Assembly: GCA_001643675.2 (NCBI GenBank)
Contig: LSRY02000010.1
Coordinates: forward strand, 1,559,001-1,623,000
DNA length: 64,000 bases
Direction of reading: 5' to 3'
DNA from: Monocercomonoides exilis
Taxonomy: Eukaryota; Preaxostyla; Oxymonadida; Polymastigidae
A program made the translations under genes and the position numbers. Each line of letters begins with the position of its first letter. Positions within the stretch are counted from its first letter, which is position 1. Below the pieces are notes generated by a model, which saw only the letters and a program-made list of their open reading frames with translations, did not search any database and was not told the origin of the DNA. Below, piece after piece: positions 35,718 through 46,600 of the stretch.

Positions 35718-35982
35718 ATATGGGTGATTATTTTTGAAATCATTTTATTTCATACAAAAATTTCGGTGCAAAAATATTTCTTGAATATCAATAAACAAAA
35801 ATTGAAAAGAGAAAAGGCTTGTTGAATGCATTTAAATCTTTGATTCGGAAAAACCATTAGTTTTTTAAAACAATTTTCATGCTTTTCCTCTTTTGAATCA
35901 AAATTTTCTTTCAAAAAACTAACAATTTTATAAAAATCAACATTCCGAAAAAAGATATGATTTCAAAAATAATCACCCATAT
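35718..35982. mobile_element. MITE-like element, mirror copy
   Basis: Same element as 7127-7391, with the same 26-bp inverted ends. Confidence 0.6.
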
Positions 35983-36463
35983 CTTCTTTAATTTTCGAAA
36001 TATCTTGCGATTTCTAAATTTTCCTATATCTCACTGCATGTATGGCTCATTTTCCTAATAAATGAACAAAATATTTTGTAGTTTCATTTTCTTAGAAAAT
36101 ATTTTGAAAAACATATCTTCATTTTGCATAAATATCTCACAAATATCATAATTTCTGTTTTCTGTTTTGTAGCTTCTATTCTTGTATTGTCTTTTCACTA
36201 TGCGCGGCCCTCTATTCGTCTTTATTGGCTGTGCACTTCCTTCCATTCCAGATGATGTATTTCAAGGTCAGAACTTACCAAGTTCTTCAATAATATTTTC
36301 CTTTCTTCCCAGTTTCAGAAATCGATCCAAATCTTTTCCATCTCCGTCTCTGTATTTTTTGTAACAGGCTGTTGCTCTTAATTATTGCGGACAATAAAGA
36401 TCTTCTTTGAATTTGAGTATTGGCGAAGTTAGATCTTAAACCACCCATAAATCGTGAACAATA

Positions 36464-36913
36464 CAGTCCAAACCGGATATAATCACGTCGAATATAATCA
36501 CATTCGAATATAGTCACATTTTTCCATGCACTGACATTTTTGGCCTATTTTTCATTCATTTTCCATCGCATACAATCACAGGGCAGAAAATATATAATCA
36601 CAATTTTTTTCATTAAGGGTGCTTTTTTCAATGAAAAATCGATTTTTTGATCAAAAATTTCAAAATTTCGCTTTTTCAAAAATGTGCTCAAATAAGTCAA
36701 AATGATGTGTATTCATGATCAAAATAGATTAAGCAAATGAAAAAAGTGTATTTGTTATGAATTTCCAAAAATAAAAAATTCGACCCAAAATTAATTATTT
36801 CAAAAATTAATTTTTGATTTTTTCTGTGTAAAGCATCATCGTGTATAATCACAATCGGATATAGTCACAAAAAGTTGTGCAAAAACCGATGTGATAATAT
36901 CCGGTTTAGACTG
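36464..36913. mobile_element. Tc1/mariner-type MITE with TA duplication
   Basis: A 450-bp element starting CAGTCCAAACCGGATATAAT and ending with the imperfect inverse (ATATCCGGTTTAGACTG). It is flanked by TA on both sides (36462-36463 and 36914-36915). The left arm has a single TA at the equivalent place (6645-6646), a clean empty site. Subterminal ATATAATCAC / ATATAGTCAC motifs recur at both ends. There is no reading frame. CAG termini with TA duplication are typical of Tc1/mariner/pogo elements. Confidence 0.85.
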
Positions 36914-37800
36914 TACTCATTATTGAGGAGCAAACCTGCTCCTTGCGTTTGTTGATTCGCTCTATTGCAAATCTCAAATCCTTTCAGGACCACACCATTC
37001 TCTGCTTCCTCTTCTCCTCCCCTTTTTCTCTTTCGTTTCCTTTTTTGTCGTCATCCAAGTCATTTTCCTCACTCCCACTTTCCTCGGCAAAAATACCCTC
37101 AAATGTTTCTTCTTTGCTCATTCCCCTCCCTTCATCTGCCATCCTTTCTCTTCTGTCTTTTCTCCTTCTCCCCCGCGTCTCCTTCTTCCTTTTCTTCACA
37201 ATCATTCGCATCCCACCTGCCAATTCTCCTTTTTCCAGCGAATCCACTTCACCTCCCTCTTTCTCTCCTTCTCTCTTTTGATGCCTCTTTTGCGGAATAC
37301 AATTCATCTTCAATCACATTTTCTCATGACTCTTTTGCCCCGAAGCCCGTTGATATAATATTCTCTTCGCACGGAACAACAGTCATCCATAGTTCGTTGT
37401 ATTTTTGTTTCCAGATCTTGAGGCTTCCGAAGAATTTGAAAGTTCAATTTGTTGCCTTCAAGCGAACATGAAATCCAAAAAAACAGAGACAAAAATCAAA
37501 AGGTCGAATGATTGAGGCAACTCCAATCATTCAGAAATCGAGTTGTTCAGATGGAAATATTGGCTTATCCACTCGTTTGTTCGCGTCTTCGCCTTCTTCT
37601 TGCTTCATTAGAACACTTCGCAGACTCGACTCATTGTGTTATTTCTGTTTTCCTTTCTGCGAATCTCCACTCTTTGGCGCATTCATTCTGGCTTCGGGAA
37701 GGAATAATCAGCCTCAGCCAATCTTTTCTTCCTTTTTCATTCTCTTTGTCCTCTGCCGTCTTCTCCAATTTTCTGCTGAATAAAAAGCTCGCTCAAAGCC

Positions 37801-38133
37801 ATGCTCTTCATCGCATTCAGCGTTTCCCGATGCTCAACAATATTGGCTGTTGTCCCTTTTCTCCAATCGACACTTCTCATTTTCCGTCTTTCAATCCTTT
37901 TTGCTGGATACATCGCTAAAACCGATTGCTCTGAATGCCATCTGTGCTTCTCCAGCGAAAGTCAATTTGTTTCTCGTGCATCGCATTTGGCTTTGCATCA
38001 GCCAGCGTCAAAACAGCAAAATCCGATTCGTGAAAAGACTTGCAAATCAAACACCATTATTCTTCTTGTGAACATGAAAGCAAATGATGTGGGTCTTCAC
38101 AAAATGAAAGAAGAGGACCAGAATTATTGTTGA
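37801..38133 (+). CDS. Mirror of small CxxC reading frame, uncertain
   Basis: Mirror of 5426-5758, also open for 110 codons, with CSEC preserved. Retention of the frame in both arms is the only support. Confidence 0.25.
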   Translation: MLFIAFSVSRCSTILAVVPFLQSTLLIFRLSILFAGYIAKTDCSECHLCFSSESQFVSRASHLALHQPASKQQNPIREKTCKSNTIILLVNMKANDVGLHKMKEEDQNYC

Positions 38134-38560
38134 TGCTATCTGGGTTTCATCCAGAAACAAAAGTGTTTTTTGAGTTAACTTTTTTCTCTTCATGATCTCC
38201 AGTCGTTGCCAAAGGCGTTAAAAAACATTCAAAGAAATAATGTTAAACAGCATTTTCAAAGGATATCGAATATTCTCAATGGCTTTCAAACGAACTTTGA
38301 AGATCATTTGCCGTGTGAAAAATTGTTGCATCCACTAAGAAAAAGATGCTTCGATAAACAGATGACCAAGCATGCGCACACATGCGCAAACAAAAAATAA
38401 AATAAAATAAAGAAAAAAAGAAAAAAGAAAAAAGAAAAAATGTTTGTAAAAGAATATTGAAAAAAAGAAAAGAAAAAGAAAAAGAAAATTTCTTTTGAGA
38501 AATAAGCATTCACACAAAACACAAAAATTAGCTTTCACAACATTTTCGAAGATTATTAAA

Positions 38561-39915
38561 TCATTTGCCATTTTCTTCAAATAATTTCTTAATATCAGGA
38601 ATGAATGGATAAATATTTTGTGCAATCGCAATGTATAGGTTTCTGTCAACCAATTTGTTCATCAATTCAACAAGCACAGCGAAAACTCCGCAGTCAACTT
38701 TCACAAACATTCCAACACTTTTCAACACTCTGCTTGCAACTGCATCAGGCGATTGCTGAAATAAATCTGAGAATATCGAGAAATTGTTATTATTATTATT
38801 TATTTATTTATTTTTTTGAAAAAAAAGAAACACAATCGCAAATGCACACTAATCAAATCCATAACAAAAAAACGCGGGATTCTGTCATGAAACTTCGTTT
38901 TCACAGAGCCTGGACGGATTGAAACAACATCTATCTTCAAGCCTGAAACATTAAAAATTTTGAAAAACAGAGCATGAAAAGACGAGAAGAATGGACTGTG
39001 GAAGTTGAAATCGGATGCACACATGAAGCTTCCAAAGACAAGCATTCGCCAAAATGATCCAAATATGCTTTTGTTGCTGAGTACACCGCGTTATATGGGC
39101 TCACAAAACATCCTGTCACTGACGATGTGAATATCACACATCCTCTGCGCCATTTCCTTCCATCAAAATGAGGCCTTCGCTTCGCCAAAATGGGGAAAAG
39201 CGCATTTATAAGGTGCTGATGCCCAACAATGTTCGAGTGAAACATGTGCAAAGTTGATGCACTCGGATTGGATGCACTCTAAAAGATATCCATCATTTTT
39301 TTTTTCAAAAGACAGAAAATATAATTTCGGATGTTTCCTTGTGCCAAACCTCAAATAATCCATATCCAGCATTCACAACAATTGCGCTGATATCGAGCCC
39401 GCCAATTTGATTCAGCACTGTCTTTGCCAAAATGTTTGGATCCTTTGAGAGATCTGCGCAGATTAAACAAACTTGGATGGTTGGGAACCTTCCGAAAAAA
39501 AAAAGAAGAAGAAGAAGAAAAATCTTCAAAATAAATCACAAAATAAAATCTCAATTTGACACACAAATTGTTGAGAATTGCTTTGGCATTTTTCAGATTC
39601 TGCTCCGTTTCTGATAAAATGATAAGATTCATTCCCTTCGGAACAATGATTCATAAGCACCCAATTTCAACTCTTTCACTTCAATGGCGCATTCAAAAAG
39701 AAGCAACAAAATACTTGTCGGCCCAGCTTTTTCGCAAGCGAAAGTCCGATTCCCGACGAACCTCCTGTGATAAATGCCCACGAACGCCCATATCGTTTGA
39801 CAAAATTTGTTTCCCTCGCAAATAAAATGGCTAGCTGGGGAAGAAGATACGCAGCAATAGAAACAAAAAATACAAAGCCACAACAAGAAAATAAAATATG
39901 AAATATTTGAAGCAT
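38561..39915 (-). CDS. Short-chain dehydrogenase/reductase, right copy
   Basis: Mirror of 3671-5025 with the same six exons: 39915-39715, 39635-39565, 39488-39350, 39278-39023, 38942-38850 and 38766-38561. All five splice-site pairs and the motifs TGGSSGIG, NAG, TSS and YSATK are kept. Changes include a Val/Ile swap in the membrane anchor, Lys to Arg after it, and Asp to Gly before the NAG motif. Both copies therefore look functional. The changed second-intron sequence (GTGATT to GAGATT) rules out a donor there and supports the donor at 39564-39563. Confidence 0.8.
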
Positions 39916-40627
39916 TTAATTATTGGATGAACTGATCAAATCAAGAATTTTGTTGGATTAAAAGCTTTCTATTCAAATATATCATCGGCAAAATAATCCA
40001 CAATTGAAAAATCAAAAAGATTTTTTATTAAAAAAAAAGAAAAGGAAAAATCACTTTTGGGAAAGAATTATTGAAAATCCGTTTCAAATCCAATGAGTTC
40101 AACATTTTTTTTTAATTTCCCGTTGAATTTCACATGAGAGCGAATGAGTTTTTGTGAATTGAAAATGAATCATTTATTCGATTGCAAATTCTGTTGTTTC
40201 TTTTGAAAAAAGAAATATCAGGAAGAATTTCTCTTGAAAATAAAAATACTTCTGATGAATTGAAAAATATCGCAGTTATTGCGAAATGAATATTTTCATT
40301 TCAAGATAACCGACACGTTTCCCAACTCAACAAGCTGGTGGTGTGTTTGTGCTAATTGTTTCACAGGAAGAGTGAACAAGAATAATTATTGTGAGGTACA
40401 TACAGATATATAACACTCGTTAACATCAACAAAAGAAGACATTTCGTGATAGAAAAACGAAAAGGATGAAACAAAAAATTGAAAAATATGCCAAACGAAT
40501 AAAAAAAAGAAAAAAGAAAAGAAAAGAAAAAATAAAAATTGTTGAATACACACACACGCAAAAGATAAAATGCAAAATGCACTTTAATAAAAAAATAGAT
40601 ATATAATATTTTTTCCCCCATTCCAGC

Positions 40628-43600
40628 TCATTTCCCATTAACAAGCAGTGTCTTCGAATTGCTCCTCCCAGACTCATCGCTTTCTTTGCTCTCTTCGTTT
40701 TCTCTCTGGCAACCCGAAAAACATTCATAATCAACCGCATCTGAAATCGTAACAATCACTGCCCCCGGCGGAAATCGCTGGATGAACTCCCGCTTCAACT
40801 CCATCAGCTTCGGCCGATCTTTTGCTTCTTGGCTCAAACACGACTTCACACACTCAAACAACGACGAATCCCTTTCTGCCCCATGCACAGGCCTCTCCCC
40901 ATTCGCAATCTTCTGCCCAGCCAGCTCGGCCGCATACTCCCCAAACGGTATCTCCAGCGTCAGGCACTCCCACAGCATCATCCCAATCGAAAACGCCACC
41001 GACTTCTTCGTTGCTCTCATCTTCTTGTTCATTTGCAGTTCAGGCGCCTTCCACCGCAAACACTCTTTTATGTCATCGTCGTCCTCTTCAAACGCAGACG
41101 ACGGAGGAGGCGACCCTCTTCCATTTCTACTCGCTCTTGAGCAATCAGACGTTGATGTGGCAATCGAACACGACGAAATGGACGACGACGAGTCTGAATC
41201 ATCTGAGGAGCAGTCAAAGTGGAGGACAATGCAGATCACCATGTGCTCTGAGAACAGCACAACAAGCGAACTAAGACTGCTCAATGACTGCAGCTCATTC
41301 TCTGTTTCGTCAAACGAGTGAATTGCTCCATTCGCCACCCAGAATAGGATCTGCGCAGCTGTCTGCTCCCTCTCCTCCAAAGTGCCGATCGCCATCTCTT
41401 TCTTCTCGTTCCTCCCATGAAGCAGCATGAACAGCGAATCCCTCAGATCCACAATCAGTTTCTCGTGAGGCGATGAGCATGCCATTGCATCTACCAGATT
41501 CGACATCGATGAGGTGGTTGGACAAAGACTTTCTGTTCTGACAAATGTTGTATTTGAATCAGTTGAGCAAGTTGAAGAAATTGATGGCGATGGTGTTCTT
41601 TTTCTTGTCTCTTCTTCTTTTTCGTCCACCTTCTCTAGCATCCATTCAGGAATCTTGTCTGAGTCTTTTCCCAAGATATATTCTGTTGATCCGCTTTCAG
41701 ACAGCAAATACTCTTCTGACTCTGAATGCACCATCTCCTTCCCATTCATTCTCTTCTTTATTCTCTCTTCATTTTTCTTTTCTGCTTCTCTCTCAGCTCT
41801 TCGCCACTGCTCTTCTGGTGACATCTCCATCGTCACCATCTCAATCAGCTTCGGATCTTTTCTGATGTTGTCTTCCACAATTATCTCCAATTCTTCCGTT
41901 CTTCTCTTTTGCTTCTTCCATCGAACAATATAGGCAACTGCAACAATAAGTACGATCAAAAACAAAACAATAAATATAACAGCAATAATTAAAGCCCATG
42001 ATTTTCCTTCTTTTCCTCCCTCAACAAGATTTCCTTCTCCATCTGGCTCAGAATTGCTTCTGTTCTTCAGAACAAATGAATCAGTGGCTGATGGAAAATC
42101 AGCTTTCCCAAACAAAATGCACACCCTCACTTCTGCTTCACTTGGCACACCTTCAATTGTCTTGGCAGGAACAAACCCATGCACCTCTTCCTCTGATATG
42201 AAACCGCTTGCATCAAACAAATATTTCTCAGCCATCTCCTCATCCCCAATCGCTGCAACTGTCTTGAACGAGAGGTTGCAAGGGAGGAGAACCGATCCTC
42301 TGTACACAACGTCCACCTTCTCCCCTGACTTTTCAGATGTCACACTCTCCACTTTCGGGATGAAAAACGCAGATGCCCTTTCTTTCGCTATTCCTTCCAG
42401 CATACATCCTTCGTCCAATATCCACAGCGAGGTGTTGTCTTTCAATCCGTCTCCTCCCTTCAAACTCGTCACTTTCAATTTTGCTGAGTCTCCACACAGA
42501 ATGTTTCTTCGTGCTGATCCATAATTCGCTATTGATGGATTGTTGTTCATGAATTCTCCTTTCTCAATTTCCACACTTCCTCCTGACAAGGAAAGCCCTC
42601 CATTTTCTGAATTTGCCAAAGTCGAGTCCTTCATCAATCCGGAGCAATTCTGAAGATCAACCATCGACCCATTCCATCGGCACAGATTATCGAGTGAATC
42701 TTCGTTGACTCCAAACTGTTGCGCGCCTGTTGCTCCGTCAAACGAACATGAAGATAAGTTAACATCCGTTAAATCCGTCAAAGTCGCAATTCTCCCTTTG
42801 TCTGAGGATGAGATGCATTTGTGGCTGGTGCAGTTCTCCAACTCCACCAATAAAGACGAAGACGAAGATGAAGCAGCCAAGCAGCACGGGCCAAATGATT
42901 CTCTCGTTATGTTTTGATATGATGACTGCTTCAGCCGGAATGTCGACGCATTTGATGCCACACTCACAGCACATCCTTCCTTAAGCATCGCTCTGGAAAT
43001 GGCCAAGAAATTCATCTCGACATTTGCATCTGTGCATTCAACAGAAAGCAAAGAACCAGACAGCACAGATATGGCATCGAAGTCCGAATGATAGCACTGG
43101 ATGTTTGAATGATCTCCTGAACCGTCTGAGGAAAACGCAATCAAGCTTGCTTTGCTCTCTGCATTTCGGATTTGAACCTTCTGCAGCTGGGAGTCTTTGC
43201 AGTTGTGAAGGAGAAGGGCGGATTGTTCAAGTGCGCAACTGGAAATAAGCACCTGCTGCATCGAGAGGTTTGTCAGATTGCGGAAGTCCAACAACACACC
43301 AGAATTCACATCAGAAATGTTCAAGTTCGTAAATGAGCAATATTGTCCGCCTCTTGCTGCCACGCACGAAGAACCGAGACGGAGAAAGGCAAAAGTGCAT
43401 CCGTTGATCGATAGCCTGCCATTCTCCACGAGAACGATGGAGCAGTTCAGTCTCATTTCGGAGTTTCTGCTCCAATCTTCTTGAGCAAATGCTGTATCTG
43501 CAATAGACAAGCTGCCATCAGCCAGCAATAACAAGCTGGAATGAGGAGAAGAAAAAGCGCTCCCAAACAAAAACGTGAGAAATTCCATTTTCACTCTCGA

Positions 43601-46600
43601 CGAGCACGAAACGAGGCTTTTCGTCTTGCTTCCGATGCTGCTGTTCAGCACAACATTCCCCCTGGCGCCTTCCGCATCCAGCGACTTGATCGAGACATCG
43701 CAAGCGCTTGCTTCTCCTGTCACCTCAGCGCTTTTGTCAATCAGCAAATTGCTGTAAACTGAAGGAATGACGTGTGCCAGCGCAACATTCAGCGAAATGC
43801 ACGGTTCGCTCATTGCACCACACTGGCGCGTGTCAGAGGCATTGTCCGCTGAAGAAGATGCAAATATCGTCTCGCTCTGATACACAACCACAAGCAGCAA
43901 CAGATCTTGCTCGTCTCCATAGTCGGGTGCTGTGCATCCCCACATCGCAAGATCCCGGACAAACGGTGCTCTGAAATCGAGCTCAAACAGCTCGGCGCCT
44001 ATTTGAGTTTTCACATTCGCGCATTTCACATACACGTCTCTTCCCACAAATGCTTTGTTCTCCATGAACGTGGTGTTTTTCAGCAGGAAAGGAAGCAGGC
44101 CATCTCTTGTGATCGAAGAGCAGTCCAGGAATATCGCGCCTCCTCTTCCAGTCGCCGAACAGAAACAGCCTGAGACTGTGGAAAAACGGATCTCAAAAAA
44201 CCCTCCTTCGCTCAATTTCATCATCATTCCTCCGCCGCTCTCGCTCTGGCTGCTTCCACAATTCTTGATCGACGTGTTTTGCACAGACACGCTGGAAGGC
44301 TTGCTGCCGGTGCAGCTGATGACGGATGGCTCAGAAGGAGCACTTTGGAGAAGCGAATGGAGCGTGCAGCATTTCAGCTGAACTGTCGGACCTTTGTCTT
44401 CATTCAATTCCAGTGGCTCGTCTTGCAATTTGCCCTGCCCCAGCACAGACACAATGCTTTTGCCCATCAGCTCTATGTTGCTCATCGAAACATTCGTCAA
44501 GTCAATGCTGCTGCCATGCGATGCCATCAGAATGTGACTTTCGGCTTGGATGGATTGGAACGAGCAGAATGATAATTCGCATGTTCCAGACAGGCAGGCT
44601 ATGATGCAATAATGAATGGAGGTGGAGGAGACCCTGGTGAAGGAGCAGCCTTGAGCAGCAAAGGAGCTGCCAGCCGTGCTTATCAGCTTCGTCTGCCTCC
44701 ACCCAGAGCCATCCCCGCAGCAGACCTCAATGTTCATCAAGGAGCTTTTTTCATTGTTTGCAAGCACACAATCGCCTGCTTCTGGCTTTTCTGCCTGAGG
44801 TGAAATGGCTGCTCCAAAAGTCAGAGTTGTGCATGACCCTGTATCAGCAGAGGTCAAAATTACGTTTGAAATGTCCATCTCGCTGTTCACCTGAGCTTCA
44901 TCGATGATCACGAAAGTGTTCATGCTTGGTTGCGCTGGATCTTCCAAAGCACGAAAATGCTTCTGCCCATACTCCATTGTTGCGCATGGCTCTTCTCCAC
45001 TCCCACACCGCAGAACATCCCACCCGCTGTTCTTGCTGAGATGGATTTCCTGAGAAGCAAATCCAATCAGAAATCGGCACAGATCGAAGTTTGTTTTTGT
45101 GGTGTCGTTCCCCACGAGCAGATTTGTATCGCTTGCTGTCTCACTCACTTCAAACGCCAATGTCTGCTTTGTGATGGAAACGTTCAGGTCTGACGAGAGA
45201 AAGAACATGTTTTTCCCGTGCTTTGCAGAGCACTGATCGAAGGTTATCTGCTGGAAGGAGAACGCATTGGAAGCCGAGCAGTCGAAATAGATGCCTCCTC
45301 CCTTTCCACCTGTTTCACTTTCAGCACAGCATTTTGTAAATGTGGCGTTCTCCATCACAAACTGACCTTGCGTCTCAACAACAATTTTCATCGCACCTCC
45401 TTCCATGCTCTGGGTGCCTTTGGCATTCGTGACATTCCAGTGCAAACACTCAACATGGCTCGAAATAGAGGATGAAATCAACACAGCGCTGTCTGCATTG
45501 CCATTAGCTATCCCCGAAAAAGTGCATTGTGTAAGACAGACAGTCTTGTCGCTCGTTGTTCCCTCGTTCAATAGTTTGGATGTTGACGATGGAATCACAC
45601 CGATGAGAGGCTGATCGCTGATGTCTGTGTTCTTCACATTCAATGAAATAATCGTTGTTGGGGTGCTGGCTGCGTTTTCGCTCACTGCGATAGGCGTATG
45701 CTGAAGATTCGCTGAATCAATCTGACAGTTGTCCATATTGAGGATTCCTCCGCTCATCTGAAACAGCCTGTAACCTATCTGGCTGACCTCGCCCTGCTGC
45801 ATCTCGAATGCGCACTTTGTCAGCGACAGGTTGCTCTCAGAAGTCAAGGATATTAACGTTTCGATCTCAGCATCAAACGAAGAAGGAAGCAAAAAGCGGA
45901 TTAGCTCGATGGATGCATTCCCCGTGGCTGCCATCGCTTTTCCAGTCAGAGCATTCAGTGATTTTGTGCAGGTTATTCCAGCTTTTGAAGCGTTTGACGA
46001 CCTCAAGATTAAATCTGGCTGTTTCAGTTCGCTCTCAATTATCACTGATTCAACGACAGCTATTGCCTTTGCATTTTCCTCTTCCAGTCTCTCCATGCAA
46101 TAATCAATCGACTGGCACGGATAATCAGAAAACCCACACACTACAGTATCAGCTCCATCCTCGCTTCCAACATGGATTGTGCTTCCAACTTCCTCCAGAA
46201 ACAGAACCAACGGAATCGAATGCTCACGATCATTTCCATTGAACCCACGCAAATCATCAAAGGAGCTGTGTCCCAATGAACAAGCAAAAGGAAGCGTTTC
46301 TTTTGTGATCGATTCCTTCAGGTTCGGGGATTGAACAAACAAGTCGTTTCCATGCTTCGCTTTGTTTGGCTTTTCTGACGAAAAAGAAGGAGCTGTGATG
46401 GCAAATCCTGCATCGGAGTGCTCAAGATCCAGAAAGATCCCTCCCCCGAATCCCTCCTGCGAACCGAAAGGCGCCTCGCACTCTTCGAACGAACATCCAG
46501 AAATTGTTGCTGAACATGTGCTTGGCAGCGAGAGGAACAGCGCCCCACCTCCATTTCCATCCCCAGAAACAACGCAATGCTCAAAGATGCATCCGCTTAT

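Larger units (their letters stand above)
31483..36973 (-). mobile_element. DIRS-like retroelement, right-arm copy
   Basis: Mirror of 6587-11605. Both inverted termini are complete here: 31483-31541 and 36915-36973 match over about 58 bp (CGCAATAGAGCGAATC, then AACGCAAGGAGCAGG, then TTTGCTCCTCAATAATGAGT). The element holds the MITE 36464-36913 as a later insertion. RT and RNase H frames are more intact than on the left. Confidence 0.75.
23713..43573. repeat. Right arm of giant inverted repeat
   Basis: This is the reverse complement of the left arm. It carries the same genes in mirror order, but lacks the 4852-bp segment at 16415-21266, has a shorter TAA microsatellite, and has a 450-bp MITE (36464-36913) plus 712 bp near 30806-31529 that the left arm lacks. 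Base 43573 corresponds to window base 1. Homology beyond that point cannot be tested here, because the left partner lies outside the window. Confidence 0.95.

Noticed and set aside
40782-42524. Several 100-180 codon plus-strand frames opposite the giant gene
   Set aside because: Antisense shadows of the cytoplasmic part, with Ser/Pro/Leu-rich low complexity and no independent features. The same applies opposite 1-2958.
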